Assembly (NCBI RefSeq): GCF_018736085.1
Contig: NZ_CP076134.1
Span: forward strand, 5,342,501-5,406,500
DNA length: 64,000 bases
Direction of reading: 5' to 3'
From: Bradyrhizobium sediminis
GTDB lineage: Bacteria > Pseudomonadota > Alphaproteobacteria > Rhizobiales > Xanthobacteraceae
The translations under genes were made by a program, and so were the position numbers. The notes below the pieces were generated by a model that was given only the letters and a program-made list of their open reading frames with translations, was not told the DNA's origin and did no database searches. This document shows positions 1 through 8,574 of this stretch, piece by piece. Position 1 is the first letter of the stretch. Each line of letters starts with the position of its first letter.

Positions 1-305
1 TTCTCGAACTTGCCTTCCATCCCCTCGAAATCCTTGGCGTCGTCAGGGGAGTCCTTCTTCTGGGTGATGTTCGGCCAGCTCTTGGCATATTCGGTATTCA
101 CCTCCAGCCACTTCTCCAGGCCGGGCTCGGTGTCGGGCTTGATCGCGTCGGCGGGACATTCCGGTTCGCACACGCCGCAGTCGATACATTCGTCGGGATG
201 GATGACCAGCATGTTCTCGCCCTCGTAGAAACAGTCTACCGGGCAGACCTCAACGCAATCGGTGTATTTGCATTTAATGCAGGCTTCAGTGACGACGTAA
301 GTCAT
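1..305 (-). CDS. fdxA: Ferredoxin FdxA, 7Fe-8S type (3' end cut by window)
   Basis: The reverse strand reads from ATG at 305 to the window edge without a stop (101 codons). The start MTYVVTEAC is followed by a C-x2-C-x4-C-x3-C-P cluster and then [13 protein letters not shown], the paired cysteine pattern of bacterial ferredoxins with one [3Fe-4S] and one [4Fe-4S] centre. The family is about 110 residues, so only about ten are missing. It is a cytoplasmic electron carrier. It lies 138 bp downstream of the S4-domain gene, in the same direction as that gene and the helicase, so cotranscription is plausible. Partner enzymes cannot be told from the sequence. Confidence 0.93.
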   Translation of the reverse strand, partial: MTYVVTEACIKCKYTDCVEVCPVDCFYEGENMLVIHPDECIDCGVCEPECPADAIKPDTEPGLEKWLEVNTEYAKSWPNITQKKDSPDDAKDFEGMEGKFE

Positions 306-443
306 CCAGGGCTCCGAAACGGGTCAGTTTTGCGTGGTTTGCGTAGCGCATGAACTGCGCAGCCGCAAGTGAAGCAACGCGCCAAAAAGGCGCGCTTTCA
401 GCATTCCTGCGCCAGCCTGAACGCGCATGAAAGCAAATAGTTA

Positions 444-710
444 CTATTGGCGGTCGCGCAAATCCTCGTAAAGCACGCGGGCGGCGGTGGCGTCGCCCCG
501 GCGCTCCGCGAACGCCACCACCTTCAGAACGCGCACCGAGTTGTCGAGCCCGACGGTGACGACGTCGCCTATCTTGACGGCATGGCCGGGCGCCTTCTCG
601 CGCACGCCGTTGACGCGGACGTGGCCGGCTTCCACCAGCGCGGCGGAACTGGAGCGGGCCTTCACCACCCGCGCATGCCACAGCCATTTATCGAGACGCT
701 GACGATCCAA
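444..710 (-). CDS. S4-domain RNA-binding protein (Hsp15/HslR-like)
   Basis: An 88-residue protein starting MDRQRLDKWLWHARVVKAR, the typical opening of S4 domains of the heat-shock-protein-15 type that bind rRNA on stalled or free 50S subunits. The S4 fold spans about residues 1-60, with the VNGVREKAPGHAVKIGDVV strand-turn motif; the C-terminus is basic. The start codon is TTG: an in-frame TGA lies only eight codons upstream, so no longer ATG or GTG start is available. It begins 40 bp after the helicase stop and runs the same way, which suggests an RNA-related operon with the helicase. The exact ribosome-rescue role is inferred from the family. Confidence 0.85.
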   Translation of the reverse strand: MDRQRLDKWLWHARVVKARSSSAALVEAGHVRVNGVREKAPGHAVKIGDVVTVGLDNSVRVLKVVAFAERRGDATAARVLYEDLRDRQ

Positions 711-749
711 GCGACACCACTTCGAGAAGGATCAGCACTTAATGCCCGG

Positions 750-3700
750 CTAGTCCTTGCGGCCGGCGGTGAGTTGTTCCTTCAGCGCCGCGAGCTTGGC
801 GAAGGGCGAATTGGGATCGGCGGGGCGGTCGCGTTCGCGCGGGGCGGCGCTGGTGGCCCACTGCCGGTGTGACGGCCCGAAGTCGCGGCCGCCTTTATCG
901 CGGTCGCGGCCACCCTTGTCGCGCGGGCCTTTATCTCGGCCACCGCCGAACTTGCCCTTGTCACGGCCCTGGTCGCGATCCCGGCCCTTGTCTCGGCCCT
1001 TGTCCCTGTCCTTGCCTTCAAAGCGCTCGCGCGGCGGACGGCCGCCGCGGTCGTCACGCGGCGCGGGCACGCCTTCGGCGGATGTCGCCGCCACGGCTTC
1101 GGCCGGCGCGTCGGTGCGAGGTTTTCTGAAATCCTGGTGGCGGTCGCGCCGTCCGCGGCGATGCCGCTCGCCCTTTGCCGCCTCGCCGCCGGCTTCGCCG
1201 GTAGCGGCCGCAGGTTCCGCGCCCTGCTGCGGGCGATCCTGATGGCGATGACGGTGGCGATCATGGCGCGGCCGGCGTTCGTCCGAACGGCCGCCGGGCC
1301 GCCAGACTTCCACCAGTTCCGGCGCTGCGGGAACTTCGGGCGCGGCAGCGGCGGTCTCGACCGGCGCAGCGTCGCCGGCGGCAACGGTTTCAGTCGCGGC
1401 TTCAGCGGCAGACTGTTCCGGCGGCGGTTCCGCCGCGGGCGTTTCCACCACAGCCGATGGTTCCGGCTGCGCGGCCTCGACGGTAACGGGCTCGGCCGGT
1501 TCGGGCGCCGGCGCGAATGCGACATCGGGCAGCAGCGTCGTCGACGGCGCCGCAACTTCCGAAGCCTGCGCAACATCGGTACTGGGTTCAGCAACGACCG
1601 CGCTCTCGGCGGCAACCGTATCGGCAGCGACAGCCGTATTCTCGACCGCTGCCTCGGCAGAGGTTTCCGACGCCGCCTCTGCCGGAGTTGCCTCCGCCGC
1701 AACTGCTTCCGCGGCCGGCGCTTCGACCACCACCGGCTTCGGCGGCAATGGCGGCTTGCGGTCCATGCGATAGCCGAGCGCGCGCAGGATCGAGGCGAAG
1801 TCTTCGCCGGCCGAACCGGTCAAGGACGTCATCGCCTGCGTCACCACGAAACCGCGGCCGTCGAACGCGCCGGCGGGCTTTTCGCCCGGCGAGGTTTCGC
1901 GCCATGCCAAAGCGGGACGGATGATATCGGCGAGCCGTTCCAGGATATCGACCCGCACCGCGCGTTCGCCGCATTGCTTGTAGCCGAGCACGCGATAGGC
2001 GTCGCGATCGAGCGCCTTGTCGACCGGGAACGAGGTGCGGCCCGACCCTGCGAGATGCTGCGCGCCCGACAGCGCCGACATGTCGACATTGCTTTGCTTT
2101 TCGGCCCACAGCAGCGAGGCCAGCGCGCGCGCCGCGGGCTTCAGCAGCGCCGGCACGTAGATGTGATAGGCGCCGAAGCGCACGCCGTATTTGCGTAAAG
2201 TAGCGCGCGACGGCTGATCGAGATCCTTCATCTCGGCGGCGATCTTTTGCCGCTCCAGCACGCCCAGCGCCTCGATCAATTGAAACGCGATGCCGCGCGC
2301 GATTCCCGTGATGTCCTCGGCCTTGTTGAGGTCGAACAACGGCCCCAGCAGCTTTTCGACATGCGTCTTCAGCCACAAATCGAGCCGCGCCTGTACAGCT
2401 TCGCGCGCCGCGCCGGTCAGCCGCTCGTCGGCGATGATGCGCAGGCGCGGATGCAGCGCGTCCTCGGCCGCGACCAGCCGCGCCACGGCATCGCCGGTCC
2501 AGCGGATGGTGCCGTCCGAGGTCAGCACGAATTGCTCGTCGGGCGCCGCTGCCAGTTTCTCGGCGCGCGCGTCGATCTCGCCGGCCAGCGCCTTCAGCGC
2601 GGTGGCCTGCAACGCTTTGGCATCGGAGCCGGCCTCCGCCGCATCTGGCGCGAATGTAAATCCGTCGAGGCGGCCGATCACATGGCCTTCCACGATCACT
2701 TCGCCGGTCTTGCCGATTTCGGTATTCAAAACAGTGTTCTCCCGCAGGCGGCGCATCAATACACTGGTACGGCGGTCAACGAAACGCTCCGTGAGCCGTT
2801 CATGCAGGGCATCGGACAATTTATTTTCGATTTCGCGCGTCATCCCCTGCCAATGTTCGGGGTCGGACAGCCAATCCGGGCGATTAGCCACGAAAGTCCA
2901 GGTCCGGATCTGCGCGATCCGGCCCGATAGCGTGTCGATATCGCCGTCGACGCGGTCGGTCTGGTCGACCTGGGCGGCGAACCAGGCGTCCGGGATCCGG
3001 CCCCGCTTCATCAGGAACCCGAACAGGGTCGTCACGAGTTCGGCATGGGCGGCCGGCGCAATCTTGCGGTAATCCGGAATCTGGCAGGCGTCCCACAGCC
3101 GTTCGATCGCGGCTGCGCCATGGGCCATGTCGCGCACATCGGCGTCGCGCGCGGCGTGATCGAGCACGCGCAGGTCTTCGGCGATCGGCGCCCGCGTCAG
3201 CGCGTCGTGCGTGGGCGACAGCGCCAGCGACACCTGCAGGCTCCCGAGCGAGGAAAAATCCAGCCTGGAATTGCGCCACTGCAATACCTTCACGCTCTCG
3301 AAGGAGTGGTTCTGCAGCGCGTTCACCAGTTCCGGCTCGAACGGCGCGCAGCGGCCCGTGGTGCCGAAGGTGCCGTCGCGGGTGGCGCGGCCGGCGCGGC
3401 CGGCAATCTGCGCGAATTCGGACGGATTCAAGCGGCGGAACTGATAGCCGTCATATTTGCGGTCGGAGGCGAACGCGACGTGATCGACGTCGAGATTGAG
3501 CCCCATGCCGACGGCGTCGGTGGCAACGAGATAATCGACGTCGCCGTTCTGGAACATCGCCACTTGTGCATTTCTTGTGCGGGGCGAGAGCGAGCCCAGC
3601 ACCACGGCCGCGCCGCCATGCTGGCGCTTGATCAGTTCGGCGATGGCGTAGACCTCGTCGGCCGAGAACGCGACGATCGCGGTGCGCCGCGGCTGCCTTG

Positions 3701-4217
3701 TGAGCTTGCGGTCGCCTGAGAATTCGAGCTGCGACAGCCGCGGCCGGGTGACGATGGACGCGCCGGGCAGCAGCCGCTCGATGATCGGGCGCATGGTGGC
3801 GGCGCCCAATAGCAGCGTTTCGTCGCGGCCGCGCCGGTTGAGGATGCGATCGGTGAAGACGTGGCCGCGCTCGAGATCGGCGGCGATCTGGATTTCGTCA
3901 ACGGCGAGAAACGAGACGTCGAGATCCCGCGGCATCGCCTCCACGGTCGAGACCCAGTAGCGCGCCTTCGGCGGCTTGATCTTCTCCTCGCCGGTGACCA
4001 GCGCGACCGCGTCCGGGCCGACCCGGCCGACGATCTTGTTGTAGACCTCGCGCGCCAGGAGCCGCAGCGGCAGGCCGATGACGCCGGAGGAATGCGCGAC
4101 CATCCGCTCGATCGCCAGATGCGTCTTGCCGGTATTGGTCGGCCCCAGCACGGCAGTAACGCCGGCGCCGGGAGCGCGTTCATGGGAAAACGGGGACGAA
4201 GATGACGAAAAGGCCAT
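750..4217 (-). CDS. SUV3-like DExH RNA helicase with long low-complexity tail
   Basis: A protein of 1155 residues. The N-terminal half is a superfamily 2 helicase of the mitochondrial-SUV3 type: Walker A GPTNTGKT at residues 25-32, the DEIQ box at 107-110, and a helicase C domain with QIAGRAGRA. A SUV3 C-terminal-like region follows. From about residue 820 the protein becomes Ala/Glu/Pro-rich and then ends in a basic repeat region of RDKG/RDRDKGG units, probably disordered and RNA-contacting. The family unwinds RNA in 3'-to-5' direction and in alphaproteobacteria is encoded beside an S4 protein and ferredoxin, as here. Expected location is the cytoplasm. The start ATG at 4217 precedes the short leader before the Walker A motif and is the only sensible choice. 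Confidence 0.92.
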   Translation of the reverse strand: MAFSSSSSPFSHERAPGAGVTAVLGPTNTGKTHLAIERMVAHSSGVIGLPLRLLAREVYNKIVGRVGPDAVALVTGEEKIKPPKARYWVSTVEAMPRDLDVSFLAVDEIQIAADLERGHVFTDRILNRRGRDETLLLGAATMRPIIERLLPGASIVTRPRLSQLEFSGDRKLTRQPRRTAIVAFSADEVYAIAELIKRQHGGAAVVLGSLSPRTRNAQVAMFQNGDVDYLVATDAVGMGLNLDVDHVAFASDRKYDGYQFRRLNPSEFAQIAGRAGRATRDGTFGTTGRCAPFEPELVNALQNHSFESVKVLQWRNSRLDFSSLGSLQVSLALSPTHDALTRAPIAEDLRVLDHAARDADVRDMAHGAAAIERLWDACQIPDYRKIAPAAHAELVTTLFGFLMKRGRIPDAWFAAQVDQTDRVDGDIDTLSGRIAQIRTWTFVANRPDWLSDPEHWQGMTREIENKLSDALHERLTERFVDRRTSVLMRRLRENTVLNTEIGKTGEVIVEGHVIGRLDGFTFAPDAAEAGSDAKALQATALKALAGEIDARAEKLAAAPDEQFVLTSDGTIRWTGDAVARLVAAEDALHPRLRIIADERLTGAAREAVQARLDLWLKTHVEKLLGPLFDLNKAEDITGIARGIAFQLIEALGVLERQKIAAEMKDLDQPSRATLRKYGVRFGAYHIYVPALLKPAARALASLLWAEKQSNVDMSALSGAQHLAGSGRTSFPVDKALDRDAYRVLGYKQCGERAVRVDILERLADIIRPALAWRETSPGEKPAGAFDGRGFVVTQAMTSLTGSAGEDFASILRALGYRMDRKPPLPPKPVVVEAPAAEAVAAEATPAEAASETSAEAAVENTAVAADTVAAESAVVAEPSTDVAQASEVAAPSTTLLPDVAFAPAPEPAEPVTVEAAQPEPSAVVETPAAEPPPEQSAAEAATETVAAGDAAPVETAAAAPEVPAAPELVEVWRPGGRSDERRPRHDRHRHRHQDRPQQGAEPAAATGEAGGEAAKGERHRRGRRDRHQDFRKPRTDAPAEAVAATSAEGVPAPRDDRGGRPPRERFEGKDRDKGRDKGRDRDQGRDKGKFGGGRDKGPRDKGGRDRDKGGRDFGPSHRQWATSAAPRERDRPADPNSPFAKLAALKEQLTAGRKD

Positions 4218-4641
4218 TTTTATTGGGTTTCTGCGCCGATGATATTTGAGGGGTGTGTCACAATGCGACGCATCTGTCGTCGCGGTTTAAGCTTCGGAAC
4301 GAGTCCGGAACGAATCGCGCCCGAATCGGTGACTCCGTCCAACTCCCGTTACGTTCACCGCAACATCTCGGCCCGACGGCGCATCGCGGCACTAGATCAA
4401 GTTTGCGGGGCGGCGACAAGCGGCGGAAACCGGACGAAATTCCTTAAGAGTTCAGGGGCGCGGAGTCGAATCAGAAGCGAGGAAGAGTCAAGCGATGAGT
4501 CGTTGCCCTGAACTCGTCATGCGCGGGCTTGACCCGCGCATCCATCCTCTTCGCAAAACGTCTTTCCGGATGATGGATTGCCGGGTCAGGCCCGGCAATG
4601 ACGGCTGAGAAGCCGGATCGCGCTCCCTTCAATCGATGGTG
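4218..4641. other. Intergenic gap of 424 bp
   Basis: Lies between the divergent or unlinked ends of the helicase (upstream side) and the DUF3108 gene (downstream side). It contains palindromic repeat D1 (4515-4604). No convincing gene was found: short open frames here lack family features and ribosome sites. The helicase promoter must be in the part nearest 4218, but no clear -35/-10 pair was seen. Confidence 0.5.
4515..4604. repeat. Palindromic intergenic repeat, family D copy 1
   Basis: Two GC-rich hairpins point at each other: GCGCGGGCTTGACCCGCGC near the left and GCCGGGTCAGGCCCGGC near the right, with ATCCATC and GATGGAT between them and CGTCAT/ATGACG at the outer ends. The whole unit is an imperfect inverted repeat. 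A related unit lies at 37973-38095. Such REP-like units are common between genes in Bradyrhizobium relatives and may act as transcript ends. Confidence 0.75.
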
Positions 4642-5496
4642 TCACTGCGTCTTTGCCACCCGCGGCGGGGTGGCCTGGGTGATGAACTGGGTGGCCTCCA
4701 GCATGGCGGGACCGAGCGGGGTCGGGATCTTCATCCAGAACGGCACCAGGATGCGGGTTCCCGCGACAGGCGCGAATGCGATCTCGATATTGCGCTGGGC
4801 GGCGAGGTATTTGATCACCGGACGGTCCGGGATGTAGCCCGCGACCGGCGTGAAATACACCGCGCACACCACCACCGGGCCCCGGTAGCCCTTTTCGGCC
4901 TTGACGGTTTCCATGCGCTTGAAGTCGAGCTTGAGGTCGTAGCGCATGCGGCCGTCGAAGATGCCGGCGCCGACGCGGCAGGCTTCCGGCGTCAGCGGAT
5001 CGCCATTGCCCGGCACGCGCAGCATCGATCCGGTCATGGGATCGTAGACCCCGCGGCGATGCGCCTCGGTGACCGGCAGCCGGTCGGCATCGACGGGCGG
5101 TTCCGGCTCGATCGCGAATTCCTTGATGTTGCCACCCGCCAGCACCATGCGGATGGCTTCGGTCTTTTTCGACGTAGTGGTGGAGGCGGAATAATGGCTC
5201 GCCACCAGCGCGCCGCCGACCACCCGGCCCTGCGCCGCACCGGTGCCGGAGCCGCCGGAGAACGCCTTCAAAAGCCCCGAGGTGCCGCCGGAGGCGGAGG
5301 CGGAAAACACGTCGTCTGATATTTCGATGTTCCAGGCGCCCTTGCCGATCGGAATCCCGGCCAGCGTCGCCTCATAGCGGGCATCGAGCCGGCCTTGCGC
5401 GAAAGCCGCCGGCTGGGAGCCGAGCAGCATGGCCAGGCCGATGCCCAGGCCACCCAGCGCCCGCCGGGCCGATGCGGCCAGCCGGGGCGAAATCAT
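4642..5496 (-). CDS. DUF3108 domain exported protein
   Basis: A protein of 284 residues from the ATG at 5496. That start was preferred over an ATG at 5550 because it gives a compact signal peptide: MISPRLAASARR, then a hydrophobic stretch GIGLAMLLG, then a cleavage site after AFA. The mature part begins with RLDARYEATLAGIPIGKGAW, characteristic of DUF3108, a periplasmic beta-rich domain thought to have a lipocalin-like barrel. The function is not known. It is divergent from rpmB. It contains one motif with VVVCAVYFTPVAGYIPDRP near the C-terminus, also typical of the family. Confidence 0.85.
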   Translation of the reverse strand: MISPRLAASARRALGGLGIGLAMLLGSQPAAFAQGRLDARYEATLAGIPIGKGAWNIEISDDVFSASASGGTSGLLKAFSGGSGTGAAQGRVVGGALVASHYSASTTTSKKTEAIRMVLAGGNIKEFAIEPEPPVDADRLPVTEAHRRGVYDPMTGSMLRVPGNGDPLTPEACRVGAGIFDGRMRYDLKLDFKRMETVKAEKGYRGPVVVCAVYFTPVAGYIPDRPVIKYLAAQRNIEIAFAPVAGTRILVPFWMKIPTPLGPAMLEATQFITQATPPRVAKTQ

Positions 5497-5716
5497 GCGG
5501 GAATGGGTCACTGAGAGGCGGTCCTCACGTCGGCGCGGGTAATGTATCATTTAGGGCAAAATATCCGGCGGACAATGCGCCGGCGCCTGTAAGCTCTGAT
5601 GTCGGCGGCGAATACGCCGTTTATATGATGCTGAAACGGGCCGAACCGCCTTTCGGAACAGGGCTTTCCGGCCCATCTGCCGGCCCATTTGGGCCGATCT
5701 TTCGGGCCGCAAAACC

Positions 5717-5745
5717 TTGACGCCCCGCTGCTCACCCCCTATACG
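5717..5745 (+). promoter_or_regulatory. Sigma-70-type promoter of rpmB
   Basis: TTGACG at 5717-5722 and TATACG at 5740-5745 are separated by exactly 17 bases, close to the housekeeping consensus used in alphaproteobacteria. Transcription would start near 5752, giving a leader of about 85 bases before rpmB. This is a motif call without experimental support. Confidence 0.6.
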
Positions 5746-5838
5746 TCCGCGGTTCCTGAAATGGACGTGAATTTGAACCCCCGCGCCGGGCCCTCGAAGG
5801 GCTTTCGGATGGGTCGGGGATGGAAGAGGATTTTCGCT

Positions 5839-6144
5839 ATGTCGCGGCGCTGTGAACTGACGGCCAAGGGCCCGCTGGTGGGCCACAAGGTGAGCCACTC
5901 CAACATCAAGACCAAGCGCCGGTTCCTGCCGAACCTGTGCAACGTCACCTTCATGTCGGACGCGCTCGGCCGCAACGTGCGCTTGAGGGTCTCGACCAAC
6001 GCGCTGAAATCAGTCGATCACCGCGGCGGCCTCGACGCCTTCCTGATCAAGGCCAAGGCCGACGAGCTGTCGCCGAAGGCGCTGCTCCTGAAGCGCGCGA
6101 TCGAAAAGAAGATCGCCGCCGCGCCGGTGGCGAAGGCGAGCTGA
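5839..6144 (+). CDS. rpmB: 50S ribosomal protein L28
   Basis: A protein of 101 residues starting [29 protein letters not shown], the standard L28 sequence. The ATG at 5839 is preceded by a GGAAGAGGA ribosome site; longer in-frame extensions to 5689 cover the promoter and are not used. L28 is part of the large ribosomal subunit. The gene has its own promoter upstream and a strong terminator at 6184-6217, so it is a single-gene unit. Its last 38 codons are repeated almost exactly at 6464-6577. In that second copy the codon aligned with this gene's stop (TGA) is GGA, and the frame continues for nine more residues. Confidence 0.97.
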   Translation: MSRRCELTAKGPLVGHKVSHSNIKTKRRFLPNLCNVTFMSDALGRNVRLRVSTNALKSVDHRGGLDAFLIKAKADELSPKALLLKRAIEKKIAAAPVAKAS

Positions 6145-6183
6145 GCTTTCGGCGAAGCTGATTTAGCGGTTGAGAGTTTTGAA

Positions 6184-6217
6184 TGGCCGGGTCGAAAGAC
6201 CCGGCTGTTTTTGTTTT
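6184..6217 (+). terminator. Rho-independent terminator of rpmB
   Basis: Perfect 8-bp stem GCCGGGTC / GACCCGGC (6186-6193 with 6198-6205) closed by a GAAA tetraloop and followed by TGTTTTTGTTTT. It is placed 40 bp after the rpmB stop. This is a textbook intrinsic terminator. Confidence 0.92.
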
Positions 6218-6247
6218 GACCGCCCTCACAGCCTGACCGAAAGCGGA

Positions 6248-6310
6248 AAGTTTGAGACCGTCATCACGAGCCAACGGATCGCGCGAATGCGCGCCCGATG
6301 ACAGGCTCCG
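6248..6310. repeat. Partial palindromic repeat of family B
   Basis: The stretch around GAGCCAACGGATCGCGCGAATGCGCGCCCGATGACAGGCTCCGC matches, in reverse orientation, the right part of the family B repeat at 16650-16700. It stands alone here without the left arm, so it is a fragment. It separates the two copies of the rpmB 3' end. Confidence 0.6.
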
Positions 6311-6463
6311 CAACCCAGCTTTGCCGAAGCAGATCGGATTGCTCGACGCACAGACAGCCATCTGTCCCGGGACCGGCATAGGCCCCTTTGACGGTGCGGG
6401 TAGGGCCTGGACAAAAAAATGCAAAAACAACCCCATGCAAAGTAGCGTCCCGCCTCTTCAAGC

Positions 6464-6607
6464 GGCCTCGGCGCCTTCCTGATCAAGGCCAAGGCCGACG
6501 AGCTGTCGCCGAAGGCGCTGCTCTTGAAGCGCGCGATCGAAAAGAAAATCGCGGCCGCGCCGGTGGCGAAGGCGAGCGGAGCGGGCGCAGGCGAAAGCCT
6601 GATCTAG
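6464..6607 (+). pseudogene. Partial duplicate of the rpmB 3' end
   Basis: A 5'-truncated copy of the last 38 codons of rpmB, almost identical in nucleotides and differing by one residue (Asp66 to Gly). It stays open past the point where rpmB stops and ends nine residues later at TAG 6605-6607. There is no start codon or ribosome site, so it should not be translated as a ribosomal protein. Similarity to rpmB flanks continues a few bases beyond both stops. It ends 26 bp before the 3' end of the defence operon, marking the junction between core chromosome and the foreign-looking operon. Confidence 0.85.
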
Positions 6608-6633
6608 GGTTTTGAGAGTCTTCGCGGCGGCCG

Positions 6634-8574
6634 TTAATGACCGTGGTAATAGCTGATGAGCGGTGGATGTTGAGGGTCACTCTTGGTCAGTAGACGCTGT
6701 GCATGATCTGCGAAATCCTCCGGCGGCTCAAAATAGGTTTGGTCAATGACAATGCACTGCCACGCCTTAAGATCGCTTTGCAATAGACGGTAGAGCTCCC
6801 GATAAAAGTGTTGGAATATCTCCGGATTAATATCCGGCGTTATGTTTTTCATCGGCGAGTCGACCACAAGTATCCGAGGAATCGGCAAGTCTCGTTGCGC
6901 TGCGGTCAGATGTAGCGCGAGCGCAAAACAAATCTTGAACAGCACCATCTTTCCGCCGCTGCCCGCGTCGCTAAAGGTCCAAGCCAGCGCTTCATTTCCC
7001 TTGGGATGAATATACGGGAACCAAGTCCGCTGATTAAGAAACACCTTGTCGTCTTCCTTAATTTCCGGGAAGTGGATAGCTCTGAGCAATAGATGGAAAT
7101 TCCGTTCTAACGCGCGGACATTCGACCGCCCTTCTTCAAATCGGCTTTGTTCGGTTTGAATATCGCGCTCGAGTTCAGCAATCTTCGCTGAGAGCTGATC
7201 TGCCTCTAGCAGCTTCGCTTCGACCTCGCCTGGCATCCCCCTGATGCGCATGAGCAGGCTTCTGCGCTCTTTAATCGCACCGCGCCGCGCTTCGAGCTTC
7301 CGCGCGCGCCTCATGTACTCAGACTCGACCTGCTTGCGGGCGGAATCCACTCGTGTCTGCGCCTCAGTCCTGGCCTTCGTGAGCTCCCCTAGCTCCGTGC
7401 GCCGCTTTTCGTGTGACCGCTTGAGCCTTTGAACAGACCGCTTGAGATCGTCGATTCGATCAGACAAATCCCTTTCCATCACAGCACTACCACCCTCAAA
7501 TCCACCGGGCGCCGTATCGAGGTCGGATCTGCACAGAACGCAATGCACCCCATCAGACTTTGGTGCGACCTCTGTGCCACAGGCAGGGCACGCTTGAAAT
7601 TCGGCGCCCTTGAGAAGCTCAGACGCGGTCGACGAGCGGACAAGCTTGAACTTCATAGCAATAAATTCCGCTATGAGTGATTCCTGTTCGTTTAGGCGTT
7701 GGCCAATCTCTGACACTGCGTCAGTCTTCGAAGCGATTGCCACTGTTAGGCCATTGACCAGGAGCTGGTCTTCTTCGGCGACCGTCGAAGCTGGGAGGCC
7801 AACTTTGCCCTGATCCTCAATCTCGACTTCCAGCGCTTCCTCCTCGTCATTTAACCGATCAATCTCAAACCCAATTTGGTCTTTAGAGTTGAATCCGTAT
7901 CTCTGAAGAAATTCGTCTAACTGCTTTGCGGTTTCCCGCATTGTGCGCTGCGTTTGCCTCACTTCCGAGAGATCGTTTTGCAGCTCATTTAGACGATCGC
8001 TGTGAAAACCGAGAACATAGCGAAGTACGTCCTTCGATTTTTCCATACGGATCGGCTGCTCGAGTAGAAAGAAACTTGAGTCAAGATCTGGTTGGTCGAG
8101 GTAGCAGAATTTGTAGAAGTCACGAAAGCTGAGCCGCTGCAGCGCTGAGTCCGGATCGCCTTTGCGCTTTCTAACCTTGAGTAATGGAGACCCCAGATGG
8201 CGCAGCAGGAAATCGCTGTAGTTGTAGATGTCATCGCCGACGGCCGGCCGTTCGCCCGCCGCGATGGGGAGGTTTTCGCGACCGACTTCGCCATCTCCTT
8301 CCCACGTAAGCTCGACCGACGAACTCGTACTAGGATTTCTTTCGATCAATAGACTGACGTCGCCCGTGACAGCTTGAAGCTGTACACCCACAAGTTCGCT
8401 TTGGACCGCCGGCGTCTTCTGCAAGCCACCACCAAGGCAGTAATCAAGCAACTCCGCGATGGTGGACTTTCCGGTAGACATCTCACCGTGGAAAAATGAG
8501 AGGCGAGGAGAGAACTGGATCCGTTCTTCGCTCTGCCTGCAAAGCAAAACCAATGTGTCTAGTAAGAGCCTCAT
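6634..8574 (-). CDS. SMC-like ABC ATPase, probable ABC-3C system ATPase
   Basis: A protein of 646 residues. Walker A is GEMSTGKST (residues 30-38). A long coiled-coil middle (about 195-310 and 365-495) carries a C-x2-C-x12-C-x2-C zinc motif (C329, C332, C345, C348), like the zinc hook of Rad50-type ATPases. A signature-like segment DAGSGGKMVL (about 536-545) and Walker B ILVVDSPMKN (568-577) follow; the usual glutamate after the Walker B aspartate is serine, as seen in many conflict-system ATPases. The ATG overlaps the stop of the middle gene (ATGA at 8571-8574), so translation is coupled. Base composition is AT-richer than the neighbours, indicating horizontal gain. It is the third gene of a three-gene operon. 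Alternative readings are a stand-alone DNA repair ATPase or another SMC-like defence ATPase. Confidence 0.8.
   Translation of the reverse strand: MRLLLDTLVLLCRQSEERIQFSPRLSFFHGEMSTGKSTIAELLDYCLGGGLQKTPAVQSELVGVQLQAVTGDVSLLIERNPSTSSSVELTWEGDGEVGRENLPIAAGERPAVGDDIYNYSDFLLRHLGSPLLKVRKRKGDPDSALQRLSFRDFYKFCYLDQPDLDSSFFLLEQPIRMEKSKDVLRYVLGFHSDRLNELQNDLSEVRQTQRTMRETAKQLDEFLQRYGFNSKDQIGFEIDRLNDEEEALEVEIEDQGKVGLPASTVAEEDQLLVNGLTVAIASKTDAVSEIGQRLNEQESLIAEFIAMKFKLVRSSTASELLKGAEFQACPACGTEVAPKSDGVHCVLCRSDLDTAPGGFEGGSAVMERDLSDRIDDLKRSVQRLKRSHEKRRTELGELTKARTEAQTRVDSARKQVESEYMRRARKLEARRGAIKERRSLLMRIRGMPGEVEAKLLEADQLSAKIAELERDIQTEQSRFEEGRSNVRALERNFHLLLRAIHFPEIKEDDKVFLNQRTWFPYIHPKGNEALAWTFSDAGSGGKMVLFKICFALALHLTAAQRDLPIPRILVVDSPMKNITPDINPEIFQHFYRELYRLLQSDLKAWQCIVIDQTYFEPPEDFADHAQRLLTKSDPQHPPLISYYHGH

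Noticed and set aside
6144..6464. Reading the rpmB direct repeats as att sites of the defence operon
   Set aside because: The repeats enclose only about 320 bp; the operon lies outside them and no third copy was seen at its right end.
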